Shown here in pieces: positions 18,677 through 27,817 of a DNA stretch of 64,000 nt. A model generated the notes under the pieces. The model worked only from the letters and a program-made list of their open reading frames with translations, searched no databases and had not been told where the DNA came from. The translations under genes were made by a program, and so were the position numbers. Position 1 is the stretch's first letter; each line of letters starts with the position of its first letter. Source of the stretch: CAVSWT01 sp963731745 (lineage in GTDB: Bacteria > Bacteroidota > Ignavibacteria > Ignavibacteriales > Ignavibacteriaceae); NCBI GenBank assembly GCA_963731745.1, contig CAVSWT010000010.1, forward strand, positions 124,001 through 188,000. Direction: 5' to 3'.

Positions 18677-20314
18677 ATGAAAATTGCTCTTTGCCAAATA
18701 AACACAATAATTGGTGATATAGAATTTAATAAAAGAAAAATCCTCGATGGATACAATAGGGGAATAGCTGAAGGTGCAGATTTAGTTATCATGCCGGAGT
18801 TAGCTTTAGTAGGCTATCCTCCGCTTGATTTAGTTGAGAAAAAAGAATTTCGTCAAGCGGTTAAAAGAATAGCGAAAGAAATTGCCGAACAAACAGGGAG
18901 TGTTGGTTTGATATTCGGTTCTATTACAGAAGATGATGATAATGTTGGAACAGACATTCACAATTCAGCGATACTTTGTTATGATAAGAAAATTCAATTT
19001 GTGCAGCATAAATCTTTAATTCCAAACTACGATGTTTTTGATGAGATGCGGTATTTTGATCCTGCAAAGGAAATATACGTTCATGAATTCAAAGGCGAAA
19101 AATTAGGAATTTCTATCTGTGAAGACATTTGGAATGATTCTGACTATTGGTATAAGAGAAGGTACAGCCGCGACCCGGTTGAAGAATTAATTAAAAAAGG
19201 TTCTACACTTTTAATTAATATTTCAGCCAGCCCATACTCTTACGGCAAGCGGGAAAATAGAAGGGAAATGCTTTCTGTTCTGACTAAACAAGAAAAAATA
19301 TCTTTAGCTTACGTTTGCTGCACAGGAGCTCAAACCGATTTAATATTTGATGGCGCCAGTATGTGTTTCAATTCCAACGGGGATTTAATTCGGCTTGGAA
19401 AAAGTTACGCAGAAGATTTTTTGATTTTTGATACCAATAAAAATTATAAATCAATTTTAAAAACTGAAGCTTCTTTCCCTGAAGAAGTACTGCTTGCTTT
19501 AATTTATGGAGTAAAAGAATATTGTGAGAAGCTGAATATTAAAAGGCTGTTAGTAGGGCTGAGTGGAGGAATTGATTCGGCTTTGGTTACTTACATAGCC
19601 GTTCAAGCCTTAGGTAATGAAAACGTGAAAGTGTTATTAATGCCATCTAAATATTCCAGCAAAGGAAGTGTAGATGATGCTAAGAAACTAATTGACAATC
19701 TCGGCATCAAATGGGAAAATGTTTCTATTCAACCAGTGTTTGATTCGATTAACAAAAGTCTGGATGCAGTTATTGATGACAATCCGAGAGATATAACAGA
19801 AGAAAATATTCAGGCGAGAATCCGTGGTATTTATCTAATGGCAGTATCAAACAACTTTAATTTTTTATTATTGAGCACTGGAAACAAATCCGAATTAGCC
19901 GTGGGTTATTGTACGCTTTATGGTGATATGGCTGGCGGACTTGCTGTTATTGCGGATTTGTACAAAACAGAGGTTTATGAAATTGCAAGTTTCATTAATA
20001 AGAATAAGGAAATAATTCCTGATGAGATAATTAAAAAGGCTCCATCGGCTGAATTAAGAGAAGGCCAAAAGGATGAAGATTCACTTCCGCCTTATGCATT
20101 TCTTGATGCAGTCTTAAAAATGTACCTTGAAGAAAATAAAGAAGAACGAGAAATTGTTAAGTTATTAGGCGATAAGGAAACGGTTAAGAAAATATTAAGA
20201 CTGGTTGATCTAAATGAGTTTAAAAGAAAACAAGCTGCTCCCGCATTAAGAGTATCTCGGAAAGCGTTTGGTTATGGAAGAAGATATCCGATTGTTCAAG
20301 GTTGGAGAAGGTGA
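18677..20314 (+). CDS. nadE: Glutamine-dependent NAD+ synthase
   Basis: NadE makes NAD+ from deamido-NAD+ using ATP and ammonia. The 545-residue protein has an N-terminal nitrilase-type amidotransferase domain with the triad E41 (MPELALVGYPP), K112 (HKSLIPNY) and C148 (SICEDIW). The C-terminal synthetase domain has the P-loop LSGGIDSAL near residue 296 and the STGNKSELAVGYCTLYGD motif. Size and order fit the two-domain enzyme. Confidence 0.96.
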   Translation: MKIALCQINTIIGDIEFNKRKILDGYNRGIAEGADLVIMPELALVGYPPLDLVEKKEFRQAVKRIAKEIAEQTGSVGLIFGSITEDDDNVGTDIHNSAILCYDKKIQFVQHKSLIPNYDVFDEMRYFDPAKEIYVHEFKGEKLGISICEDIWNDSDYWYKRRYSRDPVEELIKKGSTLLINISASPYSYGKRENRREMLSVLTKQEKISLAYVCCTGAQTDLIFDGASMCFNSNGDLIRLGKSYAEDFLIFDTNKNYKSILKTEASFPEEVLLALIYGVKEYCEKLNIKRLLVGLSGGIDSALVTYIAVQALGNENVKVLLMPSKYSSKGSVDDAKKLIDNLGIKWENVSIQPVFDSINKSLDAVIDDNPRDITEENIQARIRGIYLMAVSNNFNFLLLSTGNKSELAVGYCTLYGDMAGGLAVIADLYKTEVYEIASFINKNKEIIPDEIIKKAPSAELREGQKDEDSLPPYAFLDAVLKMYLEENKEEREIVKLLGDKETVKKILRLVDLNEFKRKQAAPALRVSRKAFGYGRRYPIVQGWRR

Positions 20315-20319
20315 AATAA

Positions 20320-20360
20320 TTGAAAAGTCAAACATCAAATGTCAAAAGTCAAAAAGTTAT
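20320..20360. repeat. GTCAAAAGTC-type intergenic repeat
   Basis: Short strings AAAAGTCAAA, ATGTCAAAAGTC and CAAAAAG follow the nadE stop, similar to the elements at 14253 and 22283. The remaining gap to dsbD (182 bp in total) shows no gene. Confidence 0.4.
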
Positions 20361-20496
20361 TTTAATATATAGTTTAAAATTCACAATTTGCTTGTCGAAA
20401 TGTGAAATGTTTAATTTTAATCTTCAACAAGCTTTAATTAACAAAATATTATTTCTCTATCTGAAATTTTAATTCATAATTCAATGAGTTTTATAA

Positions 20497-22275
20497 ATGA
20501 ACTATAAAAAAATCTTAGTCTCTATTTTTATATCTGCTGTATTAACTTCAAACATATTTGCTCAATTTGGAGTTTCGAATAATATTTTAAAAGTCAACGC
20601 AGTTAAGTCATTGGACAAAGTTACTCCGAATGGTGAATTTAAAATTGCCTTACAAATTAATATTAATGAACCCTGGCATATAAATTCCAACAAACCTTAC
20701 GATGAATTTTTAATACCTTCAAGTTTAACAATTAATGATACTTCGAATTTTATTATTCAAAAAATTGCTTATCCAAAGGCACATGACATTAAATTAGATT
20801 TTTCTGAAAAACCACTGTCAGTTTGGCAAGGTGAAAATTATATTGGGGCTTTGGTTAAAGTATCTAACAATTTGAAACCTGGTGACTATAAATTAATTGT
20901 CACTCTAAATTATCAGGCTTGTAATAACAGCACATGCATGCCGCCCACATCAGCTCAAGACACATTAGATATTGAGATAGCGGATAATCAAGCTGTCATT
21001 AATTCCATCAACGAAAATATTTTTAATCAAATTGATTTGAGTTATACTCCAATTGCAGCTCAGACACAAAGTAATGATAATTCTATTTCGTCAGTTCTGG
21101 CAAGCAGCGGAATATTTTTAAGTTTGTTATTTGTGTTCCTTGGCGGTTTAGCTTTAAACCTAACTCCTTGTGTTTATCCGCTGATTCCAATAACTATAGG
21201 CTACTTCGGCGGACAGAGTGAAGGCAGCACTGCAAAGCTAACAATGATGGGAATATTATTTGTAATTGGAATGGCACTTACATACTCAGTAATTGGAGTA
21301 GTGACAGCATTAAGCGGTGCAGTGTTTGGTGCACTTCTTCAAAACTCATTTGTAATAATTTTTATTGCTGTAATTTTTGTCGTACTCTCTTTAAGCATGT
21401 TTGGAGTTTATGAGTTCAAATTACCTGATTCATGGGTTGCAAAGGCTGGCGGTGCTAAGAGTGGTTATTATGGCGCCTTCTTTATGGGGTTAACAATGGG
21501 AATAGTTGCTGCTCCTTGCATTGGACCTTTTGTTTTGGGATTGGTTACATACGTAGCAGCCAAAGCAGATCCTTTTTATGGATTCTTGATGTTCTTTGTT
21601 CTCGCAATTGGTTTGGGTGTTCCATATTTAGTCCTGGCAATTTTTTCAGGAAAAATTAAAAAGCTTCCTCGTTCCGGCGAATGGATGGACGCGGTTAAAC
21701 ATGTTTTTGGTTTCATTTTAATTGGAATGGCTTTATACTTTTTGCTGCCGCTCTTACCCAAAGAAATTAGTGGATATATACTTCCAATTTTTATGGTCAT
21801 AACTGCAATCTACCTTTTGTTTATTGAAAAGCTGGCTGCCAATGTTAAAGGATTTAAAATGTTTAAAATTAGTTTCTCGGTTATTTTAATTGCAGTTGCT
21901 GTTTACACTTTAATTCCAAAAGAGACAGCTTCAATAGACTGGCAGCATTATGATAATAAAATTTTATCAGCTGGAGTTGGAGAGAAAAGGGGAGTAATAA
22001 TTGATTTTTATGCTGACTGGTGCATTCCGTGCCATGAACTTGACGCAGCAACATTTTCAAATCAAAAAGTTATTGCTGAGGCAAAAAATTTTCATACTTT
22101 AAAAGCTGACATGACAAAATCACTTTCCCCCGATGTTGAAGCGTTGAAAGAGAAATATAAAATTATTGGTGTTCCAACTGTACTGATTCTAGACTCAAAA
22201 GGGAATGAAGCCAAACGTATAACCGGCTTTGTTAACGCAGACGAGTTTTATAATATTATTAAGAATGTTGATTGA
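20497..22275 (+). CDS. dsbD: Thiol:disulfide interchange protein DsbD
   Basis: DsbD carries electrons from cytoplasmic thioredoxin across the inner membrane to periplasmic disulfide reductases. The 592-residue protein has a signal peptide, an N-terminal DsbD-alpha domain (to about 175) with the cysteine pair in CNNSTCMPP, and a central eight-helix CcdA-like domain with NLTPCVYPLIP and AAPCIGPFVLG. The C-terminal thioredoxin domain has WCIPC (C509 and C512). All three modules are present and in order. Confidence 0.95.
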   Translation: MNYKKILVSIFISAVLTSNIFAQFGVSNNILKVNAVKSLDKVTPNGEFKIALQININEPWHINSNKPYDEFLIPSSLTINDTSNFIIQKIAYPKAHDIKLDFSEKPLSVWQGENYIGALVKVSNNLKPGDYKLIVTLNYQACNNSTCMPPTSAQDTLDIEIADNQAVINSINENIFNQIDLSYTPIAAQTQSNDNSISSVLASSGIFLSLLFVFLGGLALNLTPCVYPLIPITIGYFGGQSEGSTAKLTMMGILFVIGMALTYSVIGVVTALSGAVFGALLQNSFVIIFIAVIFVVLSLSMFGVYEFKLPDSWVAKAGGAKSGYYGAFFMGLTMGIVAAPCIGPFVLGLVTYVAAKADPFYGFLMFFVLAIGLGVPYLVLAIFSGKIKKLPRSGEWMDAVKHVFGFILIGMALYFLLPLLPKEISGYILPIFMVITAIYLLFIEKLAANVKGFKMFKISFSVILIAVAVYTLIPKETASIDWQHYDNKILSAGVGEKRGVIIDFYADWCIPCHELDAATFSNQKVIAEAKNFHTLKADMTKSLSPDVEALKEKYKIIGVPTVLILDSKGNEAKRITGFVNADEFYNIIKNVD

Positions 22276-22938
22276 AAATTAAGCCAAAGGTCAAAAATCA
22301 AATATCAAAAATTTGTATCTATCTTATGCGAGATTTTTCAATTCATTACGCTAACATTCAAAATTACTTTAAGTATTTGGAATCAACTGATCCCGCTCAC
22401 TTGCTTTTGAATTATTTTTAGATATGTTTGATCCAGATTTAATCACATATTTGGTAAAGATTACTCTCCATTCTGAATCCTCTACTTTCTCCAACAAATA
22501 GCGTGGCTAAGTGCTAAACAGTGCTTGGTGTTATTTGTTTGGAAAATCTTATTGTAAATACTCTGCTAACATTTACTTAAATGACGATAAGTTATTTAAA
22601 TAATCATAGAAATAGTTGCAGCGTGTTATTCCTTGTTCGATTCCTTATTGTACAAAATTTTAAAACTTATCAGAAAAGTAACCATATCATTACTGACATG
22701 AAATGCAGTAATTAAAATCGTTTTGGATGTAGTAGTGATCCGAATGTATTTATCGATTTATAATTATTTTGGTTTACTTAAAGCAATATTGCGATTGATA
22801 ATTAAAACCGTGGAACCAAAATGTGTTTTTGTTTTAACTCTATTCATTAATAAAATATTCTTAAGAAACCGCCGAATCTAAAATTGATAGTTCGGTATTT
22901 GTAACAGTTAATCACTCAAAAATCAAGAAGGAGTCTTT
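22276..22938. other. 663-bp intergenic region without recognisable gene
   Basis: Apart from a GTCAAAAATC-type repeat string at 22283-22312 just after dsbD, I see no open frame of note on either strand and no RNA gene I recognise. AACAAATA at about 22491 and TATTTGTT at about 22537 form a short inverted repeat around a central stem-like region. The last 60 bp probably hold the promoter of the lipoprotein gene. It could be a decayed gene, but nothing identifies it. Confidence 0.5.
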
Positions 22939-23652
22939 GTGAAGTCATCATATTATTCAGGATCTCAAAGGGCAAGTAACCCAGCTAAATTTTACTTATT
23001 AACATTTTTTATATTAAGTATGATTATAGCTGGATGTTCATCAGCTCCTACGTTTATTAAATCAGATTATGATCAAAAACAAATTAAGTCAATTGCAATA
23101 GTGCCTGTTATTGATAAAAGAAACATAGTTGAGGATACAGTTCAATCACACCAAAGCTTAATAGATATTGAAGAATTATTATCAAAAAAAATTATTGATA
23201 AAAACTATGATGTTATATCTCCGGGTACAGTGGAAAATATCATAAAGGAAAAAGCAGTTGAAAATATGTCCCCGGAAAATTTGTGTTCAGTATTAAAAGT
23301 TGATGGTATTCTGTTCAGTGAGTTACTTGATTATACCGATGTATTTTTTATAAATCATACAATAAAAATGCATTTTAATATTTATGATGCACAAGGAGAT
23401 AGTTTATGGATAAATGATTTGGATGACAGCGACAGGCCTTTTCTATCGGCATTTGGCGCCTCTATAGGCTGGGCAGTCGGTGTGGCTGTTGATAAAAAAG
23501 TCTCATCAAAAAATAAAGTACCTACAATTGCAGCCGGTGTAGCCGCCGCCGAAGCAATTTATGTTATTGTAGATGCGGTTAGTAATGAAACATCTCAAAG
23601 TATAGATAAAGTATTTAAATCTTTGCCTGAAGCAAAGGGTAAATTGAAGTGA
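22939..23652 (+). CDS. DUF799/GNA1162-like lipoprotein
   Basis: The GTG start has a strong AAGGAG ribosome site. Residues 17-33 form a lipoprotein signal with lipobox IAGC (C33). The mature part begins with KSIAIVPVIDKRN, the pattern of the DUF799/GNA1162 family, whose fold resembles TolB-N. It also has DGILFSELLDYTDVF and WAVGVAVDKK. Family members are often outer-membrane-associated, with unknown roles. No CsgG-like partner genes are adjacent, so function is open. About 120 bp separate it from the next gene. Confidence 0.7.
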   Translation: MKSSYYSGSQRASNPAKFYLLTFFILSMIIAGCSSAPTFIKSDYDQKQIKSIAIVPVIDKRNIVEDTVQSHQSLIDIEELLSKKIIDKNYDVISPGTVENIIKEKAVENMSPENLCSVLKVDGILFSELLDYTDVFFINHTIKMHFNIYDAQGDSLWINDLDDSDRPFLSAFGASIGWAVGVAVDKKVSSKNKVPTIAAGVAAAEAIYVIVDAVSNETSQSIDKVFKSLPEAKGKLK

Positions 23653-23767
23653 TATCAATACTTATTGACTAAGTGAAATATAAATTACTGAAACAGCCTA
23701 GTAGAAAAAATAAAAATAGAAATAGATTTATTAAATAATATATGCCATCATCAAAAAAAAGTGAAGT

Positions 23768-24257
23768 ATGAATAACCTTTCAGTGTTGTTAATCAAACGC
23801 AATCATTTTAGGACTTGGCGCAACGCTAACTTTTGATCTTTGGGCGCTGTTTCTCAAACTTGCTTTTAAGATTACTCCATCTAACATATGTTTAGTCGGA
23901 CGCTGGCTTCGATACATGCCGGAGGGAATCTTTAAGCATTCAAATATTATCACTTCAACACCTAAAAGTGCAGAATGCATAGTCGGATGGATAGCCCACT
24001 ATGTATTCGGTATAACATTCGCCTTTGTTTTTGTTCTATTAGTGGGCGACAACTGGCTTCAGCACCCGACATTAATTCCCGCAATCGCATATGGAATTTT
24101 TACGGTCTTGGCTCCATTTTTTATTATGCAGCCTTCATTAGGATTAGGGTTTGCCTCATCAAAAACGAAAAACCCTATGCAAGCAAGACTTCGTAGTTTG
24201 ATGAATCATACTGCATTTGGCTGCGGGCTTTATCTATTCGCACTACTGATAAAATGA
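23768..24257 (+). CDS. DUF2938 membrane protein, frameshifted near its start
   Basis: The body, with ILGLGATLTFDLWALFLK, LVGRWLRYMPEGIF and the C-terminal MQPSLGLGFASSKTKNP...NHTAFGCGLYLFAL, is the DUF2938 family, an uncharacterised integral membrane protein with about four helices. The natural ATG at 23768 opens MNNLSVLLIK, but one extra base around 23795-23802 puts the rest in another frame. Without the repair, translation could begin only at 23916 and would lose the first helix. Base composition is richer in G+C than its neighbours, as in the next gene. Confidence 0.72.
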
Positions 24258-24355
24258 AGAAGAACTTTATACTTTCATCCCGGTTATGAAAATTAGAATA
24301 TTGAGTAAATCGAATTATAGATTCTTTAAGGCGATAAACAAAAGGAGAAAATAAA

Positions 24356-25048
24356 ATGAATGCCAGTGGACAAATTTCAGCATCACATAGAAAAATTGCA
24401 GTGGCCGCGGGAGTGCTCTACCTGCTCACTTTTGTATCTATACCGACTCTAGCTCTATACAGTTCAATACACGATCCGAACTACATAGTCAGTTCCGGGC
24501 CGGATACCTCAGTAATCATAGGCGGCATTCTGGAAATCATTGTGGCGCTCGCCGGCATTGGTACTGCTGTTGCGCTTTTCCCTATACTCAAGAAGCAAAA
24601 CGAAAGTTTTGCGCTTGGCTTAGTCGCAGCCCGGATTTTGGAATCAAGTACCATCTTCATTGGTGTCGCATTCATTTTATCTATTGTAACATTGCATCAA
24701 GAAAGTGTCGGTACGGATGCTGTTATCACCAGCCATGCACTTGCTGCCATGTATGACCGAATTTTTCTACTCGGGCAAAGCTTTATGCCGGCTGTATGCG
24801 ATCTGCTGCTGGGATTACTGCTTTACAAGTCGCGCCTGATACCAAGAGCTCTAGCCTTAATCGGAATTGCCGGAGCACCACTACTCGTAATTGGATATAT
24901 TGTTGTTCTGTTTGGAATTGTCGATCGGATTTCTCCCTTTGCAGCACTAACCGCAGTGCCCGTGGCGGTATTTGAGTTTTCGCTGGGCGTTTGGCTGATT
25001 GTAAAAGGATTCAATTCTTCAGCAATCAATTCAGCGAGATTTAATTAA
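24356..25048 (+). CDS. DUF4386 family membrane protein
   Basis: The 230-residue protein has about six hydrophobic helices and DUF4386 features: HRKIAVAAGVLYLLTFVSIP at the start, LVAARILESSTIFIGV in the middle, and RLIPRALALIGIAGAPLLVIGYI near the end. The family is uncharacterised. The ribosome site AAAGGAG is strong. G+C is high for this window (31 of 60 bases at 24781-24840 against 20 of 60 at 25201-25260). With DUF2938 it looks like a transferred two-gene cassette. Confidence 0.85.
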   Translation: MNASGQISASHRKIAVAAGVLYLLTFVSIPTLALYSSIHDPNYIVSSGPDTSVIIGGILEIIVALAGIGTAVALFPILKKQNESFALGLVAARILESSTIFIGVAFILSIVTLHQESVGTDAVITSHALAAMYDRIFLLGQSFMPAVCDLLLGLLLYKSRLIPRALALIGIAGAPLLVIGYIVVLFGIVDRISPFAALTAVPVAVFEFSLGVWLIVKGFNSSAINSARFN

Positions 25049-25181
25049 ATCTTAAACACTCAAGTTATAGTTTTAATAGTCACAATAAGAAAAAATAATT
25101 TATAGCTATTCGAATCAGCATTAAAAGTTAATGCTGAATTTTATTAATTTTGAATTTTTACTTTTGACTTTTTAAGGAATT

Positions 25182-25838
25182 ATGAAAAAGTGCATCATAC
25201 TTGCTAATGGTAAACCACCACAAAAATCAGCAATCAGTTATTTGCAAAAAATTGGTTACAACTATTTAGTTTGTGCAGATGGCGGAGCTAATTCAGCAAG
25301 AAAAATGAATTTGATTCCGGATTTGATTGTAGGTGATTTAGATTCAATATCCCCTTCAACAAAAAAAATCTTTTCGCGCAAATCCGAAATAATTCAGCTC
25401 AAAAGACAAAATGATACTGATGTCGAAAAATGCATTAAGACTGCAAAAAGTAGAGGTTACTCTGAATCGATTTTATGCGGAGTTACCGGCGATAGATTAG
25501 ACCACACTTTCTGCAACCTCGGTATTGTTTTAAAGTTTTATGAAGTGATGAAATTAAAAATTGTTGCAGAAAATTCAGTTCTATTTCCATACAAAGGAAA
25601 TGTTGAATTAAATACAATTCCAGGCGAAACAATTTCAATTTACGGCCTTGATTCAAAAACAAAAATTACATCTTACGGTTTAAAATATAAGCTAAACAAT
25701 ATTTCATTACCCTTTGGGGAAAAAGAAAGTACTAGTAATGTTGCTTTATCTAATAACATTAAATTGGATATTAAAGGTGGCATAATTTTTCTGATTAGAG
25801 ATTTTAATCTTATAAGAAAAAATAATCTTCTAAAATGA
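25182..25838 (+). CDS. Thiamine pyrophosphokinase
   Basis: This enzyme transfers pyrophosphate from ATP to thiamine, making thiamine diphosphate. The 218-residue protein has VCADGGANSA, PDLIVGDLDSIS, the nucleotide-binding QNDTDVEKCI and GVTGDRLDHTFCNL, all typical of the Thi80/ThiN family. No TPP riboswitch was recognised upstream; the preceding 30 bp contain a GTCAAAAGTC-type repeat in inverted orientation. AAGGAATT precedes the ATG. Confidence 0.92.
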   Translation: MKKCIILANGKPPQKSAISYLQKIGYNYLVCADGGANSARKMNLIPDLIVGDLDSISPSTKKIFSRKSEIIQLKRQNDTDVEKCIKTAKSRGYSESILCGVTGDRLDHTFCNLGIVLKFYEVMKLKIVAENSVLFPYKGNVELNTIPGETISIYGLDSKTKITSYGLKYKLNNISLPFGEKESTSNVALSNNIKLDIKGGIIFLIRDFNLIRKNNLLK

Positions 25839-25871
25839 TATAGGATTTTTATTACGAAACTATTAATAACA

Positions 25872-25901
25872 AATAACACCGGAGAGATTTCCGGTGTTAT
25901 T
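25872..25901. terminator. Bidirectional hairpin terminator
   Basis: A perfect 12-bp stem, AATAACACCGGA with TCCGGTGTTATT, closes a six-base loop. T-rich sequence follows on the reverse strand (TTTGTTATT). It lies between the convergent thiamine pyrophosphokinase and the reverse-strand genes, so it can terminate both. Confidence 0.75.
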
Positions 25902-25943
25902 AAAATATTGGAACAACAATTATTTCAAAAAAAGTGATAGCTT

Positions 25944-26159
25944 TTATTTAATTACTCCACTTACTTCTTCATACCTGAGCACTGAGGTTGCTTCAAATGA
26001 TAACAAGTTAGACACTTCTAGATTTAATTTATTTAATGTTTCATTATCTAACTTTTCACCAATATTCTCAGATTGTAGGATGCCTACACGTTTGTTTAAT
26101 TTTTCTCCAAATTTATATTTAGGTTCAAGTTTAACTAGAAGAGCAATATGAAAAAACAT
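25944..26159 (-). CDS. Small hypothetical protein
   Basis: This 71-residue frame lies 30 bp downstream of the MddA-like gene on the same strand, ahead of the terminator hairpin. Its composition is protein-like: a short hydrophobic start, then a charged amphipathic stretch ending LNLEVSNLLSFEATSVLRYEEVSG. I recognise no family. The opposite-strand frame over the same bases looks like noise. Coding status is tentative. Confidence 0.4.
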   Translation of the reverse strand: MFFHIALLVKLEPKYKFGEKLNKRVGILQSENIGEKLDNETLNKLNLEVSNLLSFEATSVLRYEEVSGVIK

Positions 26160-26189
26160 GCTATAACTCTTTTCAATATTTAATTAATT

Positions 26190-26954
26190 TTAAGGAGTAT
26201 CCTCAAGTATTTCACCAGTTGCATTTTGCTTTGGTGGAAGTGGAATTATCATGGAAACTTCTTTTTGATATTGCTTGTATTCTTCTCCGTGGAATTTTAC
26301 TAAGTCTTTCTCTTCAAATTGGATTGCAATCATCATGTAAGCTGTCGTTGCAATTGCAAATAATAAATGCCCAATTGTCATTGTTGGCGCAGCCCAAAAT
26401 GCAATTAAAAAGCCAAGGTATAATGGATGCCGGACCATCTTATAAAATAATGGTTTTACAAACTTTGGATCTTCTAGTTTCCGATTTTTTAAATTTCTAT
26501 AAACCTGCTGCAATCCAAAAAGGTTGAAATGGTTTATTAAAAATGTTGTTACAAATACAATTAAGTATCCGCTTAGGGATAACAATATTATAATATCTGA
26601 AAGTATTGTGTTATGTACTTCCCAGATTGTAACTGGAATTGGACGCCAAAACATAAATAATAATACTAGCGCTATACATGTAAATAAAACATAAACACTT
26701 CTTTCAATTTCTTTGGGAACAATTTTAGTCCACCATTTTTTGAAACCTTGTCTTGCCATTACACTATGCTGAATTCCAAAAAGTGAAAGGAGCAAAATGT
26801 TAACTAACCATACACTTCCTGTTCCGCCTTGGAAACCATGGTCAATTGATTTTGGGACAAAGAAATTTCCGACAAAACCAACTGCGTACAAGAAAGTCGC
26901 AAAAAATATGAAATAAGAAATTAAACCAAATAGAAAAAACGCTATCTTTTTCAT
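26190..26954 (-). CDS. mddA: Methanethiol S-methyltransferase (MddA, NnrU-like membrane protein)
   Basis: The 254-residue membrane protein has about five helices and the MddA hallmarks: SLFGIQHSVMARQGFKKWW, HFNLFGLQQVYRNL, and the C-terminal VRHPLYLGFLIAFWAAPTMTIGHLLFA followed by FEEKDLVKFHGEEYKQYQKEV. MddA methylates methanethiol with SAM, producing dimethyl sulfide. The related NnrU and isoprenylcysteine methyltransferase families share the fold, so substrate is inferred from these motifs. Confidence 0.85.
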   Translation of the reverse strand: MKKIAFFLFGLISYFIFFATFLYAVGFVGNFFVPKSIDHGFQGGTGSVWLVNILLLSLFGIQHSVMARQGFKKWWTKIVPKEIERSVYVLFTCIALVLLFMFWRPIPVTIWEVHNTILSDIIILLSLSGYLIVFVTTFLINHFNLFGLQQVYRNLKNRKLEDPKFVKPLFYKMVRHPLYLGFLIAFWAAPTMTIGHLLFAIATTAYMMIAIQFEEKDLVKFHGEEYKQYQKEVSMIIPLPPKQNATGEILEDTP

Positions 26955-27003
26955 TATGCCTCCAATGAATTGTGAATATTTTAATTAGGATGATTTATTT
27001 TTT

Positions 27004-27677
27004 TTAGTTGTTTGGTTTTTGAGCAATAAAGCAGATTGACTCAAGCTGAACCGGCCCAAACACATCCTGTTCTGCTTGTTCTTTTTTTTGTAGGATTTTG
27101 ATTTTTGTAAATCCATTTTGAGTTAAAACAGCTTCCCATTCTTCGGTTTCATATAAAATAAATTCATGCTTTGTGAACGGAAGTTGCGACAAACTTTCTT
27201 TTGATCTGATTCCAGTATAAAATTTGCCGCCTGGTTTTAGAACGCGATAAATTTCTTGCAGATGATGTGAAGGATCTTCCCAGTAATAAATTACATTGTT
27301 GCAAAATATTTTATCGAACTTATTATGCGGATAAGGAATATTTGAACTTCCTGCTAATTTTAACTGTAATTTCCCGGCAGCTATTTCTGTTTCATTAAAA
27401 CTTTCGGCTAACTCAACCATTTTTTCTGAATAATCGATTCCAAAAACTTTTAGTTCATTACACTTCTCAAAAAGCTCTTTGAAAAATTTTCCGTTCCCAA
27501 ATCCTATTTCAAGAATATTTTCATTGTTTTGAAGATTCATTACCTCAAAAACAAATTCATACAGGAATCTGTTTTTTTCGTTCATCGTTTCCCCGAATCT
27601 CAAACGCTGCATCTCCAAATGGGTTTTCTTAATTGTTCAGCAATAAATTGAAGATCATTATTTGCCTGTGCAATCAT
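27004..27677 (-). CDS. Class I SAM-dependent methyltransferase with N-terminal frameshifts
   Basis: The main frame holds a Rossmann methyltransferase: ENILEIGFGNGKFF (motif I), VFGIDYSEKMVELA, and FDKIFCNNVIYYWEDPSHHLQEIYRVLKPGGKF. Substrate is unknown. A strong AAGGAGAAATC precedes an ATG at 27677 whose frame reads MIAQANNDLQFIAEQLRKP, the usual start of relatives, but then runs into a stop. Two single-base insertions near 27617-27621 and 27592-27598 would reconnect it to the GETMNEKNRF frame. If not an assembly artefact, a TTG at 27618 could start a shortened protein of 204 residues. Confidence 0.75.
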
Positions 27678-27817
27678 GATTTCTCCTTTATTATTAATTA
27701 TTAATTGAAAAAAATTGTTAGTGACTGGGAAGAAAATTAAACTTTAAGCTTTGATTTATTTTTGCTTAAAAGTTTAAATAATTTGTTTAGAAGTTCTTTT
27801 TGAGATTAAATGTAGGG

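Noticed and set aside
22276..22938. Possible ncRNA or riboswitch in the 663-bp gap
   Set aside because: I could not fit any known riboswitch or structured RNA consensus. Only short inverted repeats are visible.
25894..26151. Forward-strand 85-codon frame near the thiamine pyrophosphokinase gene
   Set aside because: Serine- and leucine-rich, noise-like composition. The opposite strand has a more protein-like frame and a matching gene neighbour.
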